Source of the DNA: Nitrospira sp.
GTDB taxonomy: Bacteria; Nitrospirota; Nitrospiria; Nitrospirales; Nitrospiraceae
Assembly: GCA_005116955.1 (NCBI GenBank)
Contig: SWDI01000002.1
Coordinates: forward strand, 102,397 to 166,396
DNA length: 64,000 nt
Direction: 5' to 3'
Under the pieces are notes generated by a model. It saw only the letters and a program-made list of their open reading frames with translations. It ran no database searches and had not been told where the DNA came from. Positions 8,332 to 17,057 of this stretch are shown here, one piece after another (position 1 is the first letter of the stretch; every line of letters starts with the position of its first letter). The position numbers were made by a program, and so were the translations under genes.

Positions 8332-9720
8332 TCATTGCAAGAGCTTTTGCTTGATCGCCGTCAGGTTCTCAGGGGTCGATCGCACGCGAATCGTGAGTCC
8401 CTCGGCATCGTAGTCTTCGGACAGGATCCGCATCCGAGTGCGGATCTCTGCCAGGATCTTTTGAGCTGTAAACGGAATATGCAATTCTTCGTCGATCATC
8501 TCGCTCTCAAAGTACTGCATGATGCGCTCACGCAACATCTTCAGATCGTCCTGGCTCCTCGTGGACAGACACACGGCATCGGGATATTCAGACTTCAGCA
8601 AGGCGATTGCGTCCGAGCCGAGCCGATCTTGCTTATTGAGCACCAAGAGACTGGGACTATCCGTGGCGCCAACTTCGGCTAACACCTTCTGCGTCACCTC
8701 AAGTTGAGACCGGAAGGACGGATCTGAGGCATCGACGACAAACAACACCAATGAGGCACAGGCCGCTTCATCCAGCGTCGACTTGAACGAGGCCACCAGG
8801 TCATGCGGGAGTTTTTTGATGAATCCCACCGTATCGCTCATGAGCACTTTGGGACGTGTTTCGGGATAGAGTGGACGGATCGTGGTATCGAGTGTGGCGA
8901 ACAACTTGTCGGCCACCAGCACATCGCTGCCCGTCATCGCTCGCATCAACGAAGATTTGCCAGCATTGGTGTACCCGACAAGCGCGACGGTCAATTCATT
9001 GTCCCGTCTCGCGCGACGCGTGAGATGCTCGTCCCCGATGGCCGCTAATTCGGTTCTGAGCTCTTTTAGGCGATCACGAATTCTTCGCTTGTCGAGCTCA
9101 AGACTCGTCTCGCCTGCCCCTTTGCCGCCGACCCCCCCGCCCTGCCGCTCGCTCCCACCACCGGATTCACGCACTCGTGGTGCCAGATAATTGAGCCTTG
9201 CGATTTCCACTTGGAGTCGGGCTGCTCTGGTTCGAGCATGTCGACTAAAAATCTCAATGATGACCCCGGTGCGATCGAGCACCGGCACGCCGGCGGCACG
9301 TTCGAGATTCTTCAATTGCGACGGCGACAGATCACAGTCCACGATGACCATCTGCGCCTGTTCGCGTGGGATGGGTACGGTCTCGCTCGGTTCATCCGAT
9401 TCGCTTTCTTCTGACTCCTCTGCTTGGTCTGATACAGCAGCCTCGTGCTTCAAGGCCGCTTTGTGCATCGGTTTCCCAAATGACGCCGCGATGGTTCCCG
9501 GCCCACCGGTCCATCGTGCTAATTCGGTGAGTTTGCCCTGCCCGAGGACCGTCGCAAATGTATCGGAACTCCGCTTTTGAGTCAGCTGGCCGACAACTTG
9601 GTACCCGAGGGTTTTTACCAGACGTGTGAGCTCGTGCAGCGAGCTCTCCAGCTCCTCCCTCGTCACACGAGGGGTCTGAATCGCCACCAGCACGGCACGG
9701 GATTGTGAGGGAGTCGTCAT
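8332..9720 (-). CDS. hflX: GTPase HflX (ribosome-splitting factor)
   Basis: The 462-residue protein is HflX. Its N-terminal domain contains PREQAQMVIVDCDLSPSQ and the glycine-rich loop GGGSERQGGGVGGKGAGE seen in the family. The G domain has GYTNAGKSS (G1), DTVGFIKKLP (G3) and NKQD (G4). HflX splits stalled ribosomes, particularly under heat stress, using its N-terminal domain to reach the peptidyl-transferase centre. An acidic insert (residues about 98-112, rich in Glu and Ser) between the N-terminal halves is longer than in E. coli. There is no hfq or hflK/C partner here; the gene converges on the zinc protease gene. Confidence 0.95.
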   Translation of the reverse strand: MTTPSQSRAVLVAIQTPRVTREELESSLHELTRLVKTLGYQVVGQLTQKRSSDTFATVLGQGKLTELARWTGGPGTIAASFGKPMHKAALKHEAAVSDQAEESEESESDEPSETVPIPREQAQMVIVDCDLSPSQLKNLERAAGVPVLDRTGVIIEIFSRHARTRAARLQVEIARLNYLAPRVRESGGGSERQGGGVGGKGAGETSLELDKRRIRDRLKELRTELAAIGDEHLTRRARRDNELTVALVGYTNAGKSSLMRAMTGSDVLVADKLFATLDTTIRPLYPETRPKVLMSDTVGFIKKLPHDLVASFKSTLDEAACASLVLFVVDASDPSFRSQLEVTQKVLAEVGATDSPSLLVLNKQDRLGSDAIALLKSEYPDAVCLSTRSQDDLKMLRERIMQYFESEMIDEELHIPFTAQKILAEIRTRMRILSEDYDAEGLTIRVRSTPENLTAIKQKLLQ

Positions 9721-9805
9721 CGTGTCCTATTCCTGGGCTACATTGTGGGTGAAAGGGGTCTGATCTTAACAGGGAATTTCGTGTTTAGGGCAGCTCATGT
9801 CGCGG

Positions 9806-10951
9806 TTATGTATCGAGAACGTCTTTCACAACGAAGTGCGGGACGAAGCGGCTCTGATTCCCGTGAATCAAACCACGATCTTCCCGAATCCCCATTCCCG
9901 CCGGCTCGTCCCCGACCACCCAGGATCCGATCACCGGATGCCATCCCTCAAACACCGGCAACGGCATGTACTGCTGATAGACTGAGAGCTGCGTATCGTA
10001 GGGTCCGGCGGTCGTCAGTACCTGATCCCCGTTCACGATCGAGATATTGGCGCCTTCGCGTGACCAAAATGGCTTCTTGACATAGGCCGCACAGTCCCCC
10101 GGTCCAGAAAAGAAGGCGGGCAATAGGTTCGGGTGATCGGGATACCACTCCCACAGCAACGCCAGCAGACCTTTGTGGCTCAGCACCTGCTTCCAGGCCG
10201 GCTCCAGCACCATCATCGAAGACCGAGGCAGCTTCGCCGCAAATGCGTCCTGACACATCCATTCCCAGGGATAGAGCTTGAAGAGCGAGGAAATCGGCTC
10301 GTTCCGGTGATCCACAAACCGCCGCAGCTCCGGCTCCCACCCGATCTGTTCGATCGGCAAGGTCTGCACGCGCCACCCGGCCTGGTTTGCTGTATCGGCC
10401 AGATAGGTCACCGTCTGCCGGTCCTCGTCGCTTCCATCCAAACAGGCCAAATGCAGCAGATCGTTCGAGGATTGCCGACGGATCGTGCGCCACTGCCCGA
10501 TCAACCGCTCATGCAGACTGTTGAATTGATCCGCCTCCGGACAGGTCTCTCGCAGCCATCCCCATTGTCCGACTGCGGCTTCCAGCAACGAGGTAGGCGT
10601 ATCGGCGTTGTACTCGAGTAATTTCGGCGAACCGATCCCGTCATACCAGAAATCAAACCGTCCATAGAGCGACGGCTCCTGCCGCTCATACGAATCGATG
10701 ATCCGGGGCCGCCACTGTTCGAGAATGTGGAGATCGGCAAACCGATCCTCGCGGATGATCCGCTCGACGGCCTCGACACAGAGCCGATGCAGCGAGCCCG
10801 TGGCCGATGCGAGACCGTCGACCTGCGTCTCGCTCAACTCATAGGCGACATCTTCTCGCCAATAGCCGCCGTCCAGACTGTGATAGGTGACACCGACTTG
10901 GTCGAGTTGCGCGGGCCAATCAGCGCGCGGTTGCCTCACACGACGATGCAT
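9806..10951 (-). CDS. Glutathionylspermidine-synthase-like ATP-grasp ligase (YgiC/YjfC type)
   Basis: The 381 residues match the C-terminal amide-ligase half of glutathionylspermidine synthase, as in E. coli YgiC and YjfC. Recognisable stretches are YGRFDFWYDG, KLLEYNADTPTSLLEA and KKPFWSREGANI, and the C-terminal WVVGDEPAGMGIRED. These proteins have the ATP-grasp fold. YgiC-type members lack glutathionylspermidine synthase activity in vitro and their substrates are unsettled. Only two bases separate its ATG from the stop of the small upstream gene, so the two form an operon. Confidence 0.85.
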   Translation of the reverse strand: MHRRVRQPRADWPAQLDQVGVTYHSLDGGYWREDVAYELSETQVDGLASATGSLHRLCVEAVERIIREDRFADLHILEQWRPRIIDSYERQEPSLYGRFDFWYDGIGSPKLLEYNADTPTSLLEAAVGQWGWLRETCPEADQFNSLHERLIGQWRTIRRQSSNDLLHLACLDGSDEDRQTVTYLADTANQAGWRVQTLPIEQIGWEPELRRFVDHRNEPISSLFKLYPWEWMCQDAFAAKLPRSSMMVLEPAWKQVLSHKGLLALLWEWYPDHPNLLPAFFSGPGDCAAYVKKPFWSREGANISIVNGDQVLTTAGPYDTQLSVYQQYMPLPVFEGWHPVIGSWVVGDEPAGMGIREDRGLIHGNQSRFVPHFVVKDVLDT

Positions 10952-10953
10952 GG

Positions 10954-11259
10954 CTATGCCCCCTCTTCCGGCTTATAGAATTGGCCGCCAGTCTTGCCGA
11001 AGCCGCCGCGTTGGCATACGACCGTGAGATCATCGCCTGATGGAACGTCGAATCTCGGTATGGCAGGAACGACCAACTCCAGGTTGGTCATCTGATCGCC
11101 TCGCACAGACCGTCTATCTGATCCCTGCCCGACCGCGATCCACACCATCGCTCCTAAGCCATCCGCCGCCTCGGCCAGACTCACCCGCACCTCGGGTGAA
11201 TACCGCAGATGAGAAGGCACCGGACTGGGCACAGGCCCATCCGGCCTTTTCTTGTCCAT
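10954..11259 (-). CDS. Small protein of unknown function, operon partner of the ATP-grasp ligase
   Basis: The frame gives a 101-residue protein from the ATG at 11257-11259, which has an AAAGG five bases upstream; the frame extends 20 codons further without a good ribosome site. It begins MDKKRPDGP, is rich in Pro, Gly, Arg and Val, and has no signal peptide or membrane helix. Its stop lies two bases from the ligase start, so translation is probably coupled. In enterobacteria ygiC is preceded by ygiB, but this is not an obvious YgiB. Function unknown; it may carry the acceptor or help the ligase. Confidence 0.65.
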   Translation of the reverse strand: MDKKRPDGPVPSPVPSHLRYSPEVRVSLAEAADGLGAMVWIAVGQGSDRRSVRGDQMTNLELVVPAIPRFDVPSGDDLTVVCQRGGFGKTGGQFYKPEEGA

Positions 11260-11551
11260 GGGAACCTTTCGCTCAAAACAGTAGACCTGGGAAGGAACAG
11301 GGAGATGGGCTGCGCTCACGGCCAGCCGTGACAGGCACGTGCAGACATCTTACACGGATTGAGGGCTCGCTGGGTGAGTCAACTGCGGGCACATCATGAT
11401 ACCGGCTGTTGATGCTCAAGCGCACACCGTCAGAGAGGTGCCTGCACGGCTCAAGATCCGTCTCCTCCATATCTTTGCGACTTCAATGGGCCATTGCTGC
11501 TAACATGTCTCGCGCCGCAGAATCTCGCAACGATGACCACAAGGAGCGACC

Positions 11552-12367
11552 GTGAACCGAATGCCCCTCCTCGCCGCCTCCATTCTGTTGTCACTGACTG
11601 GCCTTCTTTCCGCCTCTGCGGCCCAGGCAGAAAATGGCTCTCTCAATAGCGGCTCTAGCTCGTCGCGGAACGCAGCGATCCAAAAGACCAGCAGCACTGA
11701 CGAATCGCCAGCTGGTCGCACACAGACAAACGAAGCCGATGGGCCGTCCCCAGAGGCCGCTCATATCAGCAAGACTCTGGAACCCGTGGGCGTTCTCTTG
11801 CTCCTGCTGTTCCTGGGAGCGGCGACAATTTTCTACTACCTCAAAATACAGCGCCCCTCCCTCCCCGACTTTTCCGGACTCCCCGGGCGCGACCCCGCCC
11901 TTGACAACCGGTCAGAAACGCCGTCTCGCACACACAAACGAAACCTGTCGATTGACCAGGTCACCTCCGCGGATAAAGCCACCTTCCAGCAACTGCTGAC
12001 CGACGTCCATGCAGCCTGGAGCAGGCAGGACCTGGCAGGATTGGGGCAATTCGTGACACCGGACATGCTGAACTACTTCAGCGCCACCCTGGCCGATCAC
12101 ACCAAACGGGACATCCAGAACCATGTGGAAGATGTGACCTTGCTCCAGGCCGAAGTCCTGGAAGCCTGGATGGAAGGCACCGCGTACTATGTGTCGGCAG
12201 GGCTCCGCTGGAGCGCCCGTGACTACAACCTGTCCCTGACCAAGCAGCGCGGAGAGCCAGGATATGTCGTCACAGGCAGCGAAGAGACGCCAACTGAGTC
12301 ACGCGAAATTTGGACCTTCGTGCGCGATCAAGATGGCACATGGCTGCTCTCAGCGATTCAGCACTAA
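11552..12367 (+). CDS. Tim44-like domain membrane protein
   Basis: This 271-residue protein starts at a GTG with AAGGAG five bases upstream. A signal peptide (residues 1-26, ending SAAQA) is followed by a Ser/Thr-rich linker, a membrane helix at about 78-97 (VGVLLLLLFLGAATIFYYLK) and a C-terminal Tim44-like domain (about 140-271, LTDVHAAWSRQDLAGLGQFVTPDML to the end TWLLSAIQH). Bacterial Tim44-like proteins are membrane-bound and of uncertain role. The gene is single. A 10-base hairpin at 12481-12510 may end its transcript. Confidence 0.8.
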   Translation: MNRMPLLAASILLSLTGLLSASAAQAENGSLNSGSSSSRNAAIQKTSSTDESPAGRTQTNEADGPSPEAAHISKTLEPVGVLLLLLFLGAATIFYYLKIQRPSLPDFSGLPGRDPALDNRSETPSRTHKRNLSIDQVTSADKATFQQLLTDVHAAWSRQDLAGLGQFVTPDMLNYFSATLADHTKRDIQNHVEDVTLLQAEVLEAWMEGTAYYVSAGLRWSARDYNLSLTKQRGEPGYVVTGSEETPTESREIWTFVRDQDGTWLLSAIQH

Positions 12368-12480
12368 GAAAAGCGGGACGTGCGGAACCGGCGGGATCAG
12401 ACGTGAAATGTGAACGGTGAAACGAGCCAAGAGAGGGGGTTGTCTGGTCAACCAATCGCCCCCCTGCCAGAGAAACCAGA

Positions 12481-12510
12481 GCCCATTCATTCACCACTGT
12501 ATGAATGGGC
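12481..12510. terminator. Perfect 10-base hairpin between convergent genes
   Basis: GCCCATTCAT at 12481-12490 and ATGAATGGGC at 12501-12510 pair perfectly around a 10-base loop. There is no T run on either side. It sits 114 bases after the Tim44-like gene and 103 bases after the end of the Sel1 gene, so it may terminate or stabilise both convergent transcripts. Confidence 0.45.
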
Positions 12511-12612
12511 TTAGAGCCGCTGCAGTGACTGGCCACGCAATTAGATTCCGGCCCACGCGTGCTGCGTCTGTATCACGAAGGCTGAGGTACCCCCGTCCTC
12601 ATGCTCGTACTC

Positions 12613-13194
12613 TCACTGGCCTTCCGGTTTCCACTCACTCGCCAATTTCTTGGCCTTGGCAATTTGAGCCTCCGTCATCCCTTTGGCCAGGATATCACGC
12701 AGCATGGGCGCGGACTTATCTCCGTTCGTCGCGGCCAGACTGACCCACTTATACCCCTGGACTTTATCTTGCGGCACACCTTCCCCGTCATCGTACATAA
12801 TCCCGAGTTTCGTTTGAGCGAGCGCGTCTCCTCGGTTGGCCCCGAGACGGAACCATCGTAGGGCTTGCTGATAGTCCTTCGGACCGCCTTCGCCATTAAA
12901 ATACAAGGTACCCAGGCTGAACTGCGCCCTGGCATGTCCCTGCGTCGCCGCTTTGGCATACCACTTTCTGGCTTCTGCATCATCCTGCGGTACCCCCCGG
13001 CCCTTGTGATACAGCATCCCCACGTGATACTGCGCCATGGCATCGCCCTGCTCCGCCAGCGGCTGCCATTCACGCATAGCAGTAGCGTAGTCTTCAGCGT
13101 CATGGGCCGTCATGCCAGCCTGAAAATCGGCCCATGCCGGCACAGCAAGACAGAAGATCGACAACACAAGGGTACTCGCGAATCGAAACGTCAT
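12613..13194 (-). CDS. Secreted Sel1-like repeat protein
   Basis: From the ATG at 13192-13194 (GAGGAG just upstream) the protein has 193 residues. A signal peptide (MTFRFASTLVLSIFCLAVPAWA) is followed by four to five Sel1-like repeats, visible as AQYHVGMLYHKGRGVPQDD, AQFSLGTLYFNGEGGPKDY and AQTKLGIMYDDGEGVPQDK. The C-terminal tail is rich in Lys and Ala. Sel1 repeats form helical scaffolds for protein binding, here in the periplasm or outside the cell. The partner is unknown. Confidence 0.9.
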   Translation of the reverse strand: MTFRFASTLVLSIFCLAVPAWADFQAGMTAHDAEDYATAMREWQPLAEQGDAMAQYHVGMLYHKGRGVPQDDAEARKWYAKAATQGHARAQFSLGTLYFNGEGGPKDYQQALRWFRLGANRGDALAQTKLGIMYDDGEGVPQDKVQGYKWVSLAATNGDKSAPMLRDILAKGMTEAQIAKAKKLASEWKPEGQ

Positions 13195-13537
13195 AGGCTC
13201 CTCATGAAAATGGCGCATTTTAAAAGAATCGCGTTGGGAGGTGCAAGGTCAACCATGAGGCAGTCAGCGGCCACACATGCGCCAGAGTGGGGGCACTAGA
13301 GAATAGGTGGCTACGGACAGCACGACACCAACCAGCGATCCCAGCAGGTCTGTGACAGAACGACCAGCAACAGGAGCAGAAACAGGGTGAGCATCATCAG
13401 TACCGTGAGAGACCGATGTCGTTCGAAGAACGTGCGGGGGTGGTGATCGGCGAAGGACTCGGCAAAAGATCAAACCGATTTCTTCTTCGGGCCGCTCAAT
13501 TCTTTCTACCAAAGACTCCCACCCTCTTGGTGTCAGC
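13195..13537. other. Intergenic region upstream of the Sel1 gene
   Basis: About 340 bases lie between two minus-strand genes. On the minus strand there is a short open stretch encoding a strongly hydrophobic peptide (around MMLTLFLLLLLVVLSQTCW, about 13320-13400) with no good ribosome site. It could be a small membrane protein or the remains of one. Nothing else stands out. Confidence 0.3.
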
Positions 13538-13927
13538 CTATCTGCTCCGGTACTTCTCAGACAGGTGTGTGACCGCTTGTCCGGCATGTTTCGTCGCCAC
13601 GTCCGCATGACCGGCTTTCCCATGCTCAATGGCCTGTTTGAGTTCCTTGATCCCTGCATCCACATGCGGAGTCTCGCCGGCCTTCAGGGCAGACTGGAGC
13701 GCTGCTTCCGCACTGGTCAGGAGTGCACCCACATGACCCTGTTGGCCATGGTCCGCCGCTTCTGTGGCAAGCATGATGGCATCCTGGCGGTGCTGCTCCT
13801 CCGCACGCACTACATCCCGCCTGGCCCCGCCTTCACCAAAGACCGGTTGCAACGGCAGCACTGTGGCCGTGGCGAGGATGAACACTGTGCCCAGCATCAC
13901 AGCAAGTCGTGTCGTATATCGTCTCAT
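13538..13927 (-). CDS. SmbP-like small metal-binding protein
   Basis: The protein has 129 residues when started at the ATG at 13925-13927. AAGGAG lies seven bases before this ATG, but only one base before the ATG two codons upstream, so the ribosome site decides the start. A signal peptide (about residues 1-32, ending LQPVFG) is followed by a helical region with spaced histidines (EEQH, ADHGQQGHV, ETPHVD, IEHGKAGHADVATKHAGQAVTH), like SmbP of Nitrosomonas, a periplasmic copper-binding protein. Metal binding is inferred from the His spacing. It is monocistronic. Confidence 0.75.
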   Translation of the reverse strand: MRRYTTRLAVMLGTVFILATATVLPLQPVFGEGGARRDVVRAEEQHRQDAIMLATEAADHGQQGHVGALLTSAEAALQSALKAGETPHVDAGIKELKQAIEHGKAGHADVATKHAGQAVTHLSEKYRSR

Positions 13928-14145
13928 TGGCATGCTCCTTTCTCTAAAAGGTGGACCACCCTCCGAAAAACCGTCTTCTTGAAGGAACGGACACTGGATG
14001 GCACCTTCCAGCTTTTGCTGAAGGTACTGTACCATGCATCACTCTGGAGTTTCCCCAAGGCCAGTTGCCAGCAAACAACACCATCAATCTTGGCGTCGAA
14101 CCGGCTAAAACCCTCGCGCGGGTCCTGTAGTGCCATCCAGCCGTC

Positions 14146-14295
14146 CTAGTCTTTCCCAACTGGGACGTGGCCAAGCCGTCCACAACCTAACTGCGATGAC
14201 TCTCTGGACGAATCAAGGGCGACAGCATGAAAGCCCTTCTTGGGCCTACCGACATCCACACCGATGACGATGGAACTGGGCTCGTGTTGATTCAT
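14146..14295 (-). pseudogene. Remnant of a DUF429-like gene start
   Basis: An ATG at 14293-14295 opens a 49-codon frame. Its first 32 residues contain IVIGVDVGRPKKGFHAVAL, which resembles the N-terminus of DUF429-family proteins (several hundred residues). The frame then turns into unrelated sequence and stops. It looks like the 5' scar of a lost gene at the edge of the restriction island. The resemblance is from memory of the family and is short. Confidence 0.4.
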
Positions 14296-14381
14296 GTCGA
14301 TTCAAGAGCTGGACAAGACGCCCGGTACATTTCTTTATTCTCTGTTTCCGCACGATATCCAATCTCAGCCCATGCTATACT

Positions 14382-14588
14382 ATGCCCATGCTCAAACGAA
14401 CTCTGAATAAGACGAATCCGTACCTCGCCGACCCTGCTAGACGCCGCACTATGTTTCAGATGACTGTCTACACTTCTACGGACATTGAGGGCGTCAAACT
14501 CACTTCGTCCGACTTAAATGGTATGATCAAGCCCTCCCGCCGAATTACTCCCCATGAATCTGCAAAGTCCTCTCGATCACGACGCTGA
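14382..14588 (+). CDS. Small protein with a Fic-inhibition-like motif, convergent with fic
   Basis: This 68-residue frame begins MPMLKRTLNK and contains NPYLADPARRRTMF and then YTSTDIEGVKL. The S-T-D-I-E-G stretch fits the (S/T)xxxE(G/N) motif by which Fic antitoxins block ATP binding in Fic proteins. The last 20 residues are basic and may be out of place, since the 3' end overlaps the end of fic by 44 bases on the other strand. A TATACT stands 6 bases before the first ATG, but no ribosome site is visible. It may be a small antitoxin, possibly truncated, or a chance match. Confidence 0.4.
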   Translation: MPMLKRTLNKTNPYLADPARRRTMFQMTVYTSTDIEGVKLTSSDLNGMIKPSRRITPHESAKSSRSRR

Positions 14589-15201
14589 ATAACTTCTCCA
14601 TCGGGCCGTAATTTCGATCAAGACCAGCTCTCACCGCCGCAAAGTACTCCTCTCTTTTTTGACCCGAGAACTTGTCGAAATACAGAGCTGGCAGTCCTGC
14701 CTGAAGTCCCATGAGAACAGCCAGGATGCGAGCCACACGACCGTTACCTTCCCGGAATGGATGAATCAGCACCAGCTCGACATGCACCTCTGCCAAAGCC
14801 GCGGCAAGATGCTCAACTTCGGCAGGACGGCAAGGGGTGTGACGTGCCAGCGGGCCTTGCTCGAACTCTACCAGCAGCTTTGGAATGTGTGCCGCAGCAG
14901 CAAACGCAACCTCCCCTTTCCTCACATTCACCTGCCGATAGTGACCCGCCCACGAATAGATTCGCCCTAGCCAGATCTTGTGAATGCGACAAACATCGGC
15001 ACCTGTAAACCGGTGATCCTTGTCGTAAGCCGCCGCCAGTTCTTCGAGCGCGCGGACCTGTTCGCGCCCTTCAAGGCGATCCATCTCCCGTTTACTGGTG
15101 ATATGCAGGAGATTCTTGAGGACGCGCCGATGAGAACCAGGCTCGAATTGATCCTCGTCAAAGTCAGCAGTGTCGTAGCGATCTTTCTTGCGCATACCCA
15201 T
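14545..15201 (-). CDS. Fic-domain protein (probable AMP transferase)
   Basis: The 218-residue protein has the Fic core motif HPFREGNGR (His about 147), whose His is the catalytic base for transfer of AMP from ATP to a hydroxyl of a target protein. The N-terminal part reads LKNLLHITSKREMDRLEG, the layout of single-domain Fic toxins of the VbhT/E. coli Fic type, which lack a built-in inhibitory helix and use a separate antitoxin. The ATG at 15199-15201 overlaps the hsdM stop (TGATG), so it is translated from the restriction operon. A TTG one codon earlier is also possible. The small convergent gene to the left is a candidate antitoxin. Confidence 0.85.
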   Translation of the reverse strand: MGMRKKDRYDTADFDEDQFEPGSHRRVLKNLLHITSKREMDRLEGREQVRALEELAAAYDKDHRFTGADVCRIHKIWLGRIYSWAGHYRQVNVRKGEVAFAAAAHIPKLLVEFEQGPLARHTPCRPAEVEHLAAALAEVHVELVLIHPFREGNGRVARILAVLMGLQAGLPALYFDKFSGQKREEYFAAVRAGLDRNYGPMEKLFSVVIERTLQIHGE

Positions 15202-16733
15202 CAAGCTGATGTAGCTGAAGGCTCGCCACCTAAATCATTTGCGATCAGTCGGAACTGTTCGAGCGCAGCTTCGAGGTCGTCGACGATTTCCTGAGCGATA
15301 ACGTCTGGATCAGGAAGATTTGCGGAGTCCTCTAGGCTATCGTCTTTGAGCCAGAAGATGTCGAGGCTGGCTTTGTCGCGAGCGACTAACTCGTCGTAAT
15401 CGTACGACCGCCAGCGGCCGTCTGGTTTCTTGTCGGACCAAGTGGATTTCCGGGTGTGGCGATTGCCTCCGGCCTGCTTGTCAGGCCGGTCGAGATTGCC
15501 GTTGTAGCATTTCACGAACTCATCGAGGTCCTCACGCTTGAGCGGATCGGTCTTGAGCGTGAAGTGTTTGTTGGTGCGGAGGTCGTAGATCCAAAGCTTT
15601 TGGGTCCAAGGCGTCTCGCTCGCGGGTTTTTTGTCGAAGAAGAGGACGTTGGCTTTCACCCCCTGCGCGTAAAAGAGGCCCGTCGGCAGACGGAGGAGCG
15701 TGTGGACATCGCACTCGTGCAAGAGCTTGCGCCTGACAGTCTCCCCTGCCCCGCCTTCGAAGAGGACGTTGTCAGGCACCACGACCCCGGCGCGGCCATT
15801 CTGCTTCAGCAACGTTTTGACATGCTGGACAAAATTGAGTTGCTTGTTGGAGGTCGTGGCCCAGAAGTCGTCACGCTCGACGATGTCCCGTTCCTTGGAG
15901 ACTTGGCCCTCTTCGCCGACGATGGTCGTGCTGCTCTTCTTCCCGAACGGGGGATTGGTCATCACAATGTTGAACCGATCCCCAGGATCAGCAGCCAAGG
16001 AATCGACTCCTGCCGCGATCGGGAGTTCTTTGTCGCTCCCAATCCCATGGAGCATCAGGTTCATCGCACAGAGCCTGGCCGTACTCTGAACCAATTCCCA
16101 TCCCTTGAACGTGCCTTGTCGAAGAGCAATCTTTTCAGCCTTGGTCAGGTTGGGATTGTGCTTCACAATGTAGTCGTGTGCGGCCAGGAAAAATCCGCCG
16201 GTCCCGCAGGCTGGATCACAGATGGTCTCATCGGGCTTGGGAGCAATCACTTCAATCATCACCGCAATCAGCGGTCGTGGAGTGAAGTACTGGCCCGCAC
16301 CGGACTTGGTATCTTGCGCGTTTTTCTCCAGCAAGCCCTCGTAGGCGTCCCCTTTCACGTCTGCGCTCATCGTGGACCAGTCTTCTTTGTCGATGAGATC
16401 CACAATCAGCCGCCTCAGCTTGACCGGGTCCTGGAACTTATTCTGGGCCTTCGTAAAGATCAGGCCGAGCATGCCCTTCCCTTTGCCGAGTTCTTCCAGG
16501 AGATGACGGTAGTGATCGAACAGATCGTCGCCATCCTTCTTCAGCAGGCTGGGCCAACTGTACTTGTCAGGGATCTGGCTGGGCTGGTTGTACGGTGGCT
16601 TCGTGCGCTCGTCGGCCATCTTGAGGAACAGCAAATATGTCAACTGCTCGACGTAGTCGCCATAGCTCATCCCGTCGTCGCGGAGAACGTTGCAGTAGTT
16701 CCAGAGCTTTTGGACGATGGCAGAGGGGCTCAT
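15201..16733 (-). CDS. hsdM: Type I restriction-modification methyltransferase subunit HsdM
   Basis: This 510-residue protein is the DNA adenine-N6 methylase subunit. An N-terminal HsdM helical domain (residues 1-120) precedes the catalytic domain, with the SAM-binding motif DPACGTGGFF (173-182) and the catalytic NPPFG (260-264). Together with HsdS it methylates the bipartite target; with HsdR it cuts unmethylated DNA. It lies downstream of hsdS, separated by the DUF4258 and YgiT genes and about 90 bases. All catalytic motifs look intact. Confidence 0.95.
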   Translation of the reverse strand: MSPSAIVQKLWNYCNVLRDDGMSYGDYVEQLTYLLFLKMADERTKPPYNQPSQIPDKYSWPSLLKKDGDDLFDHYRHLLEELGKGKGMLGLIFTKAQNKFQDPVKLRRLIVDLIDKEDWSTMSADVKGDAYEGLLEKNAQDTKSGAGQYFTPRPLIAVMIEVIAPKPDETICDPACGTGGFFLAAHDYIVKHNPNLTKAEKIALRQGTFKGWELVQSTARLCAMNLMLHGIGSDKELPIAAGVDSLAADPGDRFNIVMTNPPFGKKSSTTIVGEEGQVSKERDIVERDDFWATTSNKQLNFVQHVKTLLKQNGRAGVVVPDNVLFEGGAGETVRRKLLHECDVHTLLRLPTGLFYAQGVKANVLFFDKKPASETPWTQKLWIYDLRTNKHFTLKTDPLKREDLDEFVKCYNGNLDRPDKQAGGNRHTRKSTWSDKKPDGRWRSYDYDELVARDKASLDIFWLKDDSLEDSANLPDPDVIAQEIVDDLEAALEQFRLIANDLGGEPSATSA

Positions 16734-16824
16734 GAAACGCGAACGGGGCTAGTGGATCTGAGAGAATGGAGAGGATTGGGGCTTACTGGAAGACTCATTG
16801 GACGCCACCTTTCACTGCGGCCCG

Positions 16825-17055
16825 TTATGACTTGGATGTCGGTGGCCCCGCTGCAACCAGCGCGGAACTTTCACGGTCGAGGCCGGCCAAGGCTTTCTGA
16901 ATCAGCTCAACTTCCCGAGACTCAAAGTAGGGCTCGCCACATTGAGTGCAAACCCAGGCGGGCACCGCATCCCAAGACACGTGATAACCTTTTCGGTCCA
17001 GGCTGAAGGGAGCGTTCCCTTTCATCATCCGACCCTTGCAATGGATACATTCCAT
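16825..17055 (-). CDS. YgiT/MqsA-type zinc-finger protein (antitoxin-like)
   Basis: The protein has 76 residues from the ATG at 17053-17055, preceded by AAGGAGG eight bases away; the ribosome site overlaps the end of the upstream gene. Two CxxC pairs (CIHC at residues 3-6 and CTQC near 36-39) form the YgiT-type zinc finger, as in the N-terminal half of the antitoxin MqsA. The DNA-binding helix-turn-helix half of MqsA is absent. It pairs with the DUF4258 gene just upstream, an arrangement common in toxin-antitoxin loci. Confidence 0.8.
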   Translation of the reverse strand: MECIHCKGRMMKGNAPFSLDRKGYHVSWDAVPAWVCTQCGEPYFESREVELIQKALAGLDRESSALVAAGPPTSKS

Positions 17056-17057
17056 GG

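Noticed and set aside
13264..13665. 133-codon minus-strand frame overlapping the SmbP-like gene
   Set aside because: It overlaps the His-rich gene out of frame and has Arg/Pro-rich shadow composition.
15456..17006. 516-codon plus-strand frame opposite hsdM
   Set aside because: It is a long antisense shadow of hsdM, whose catalytic motifs prove the real strand.
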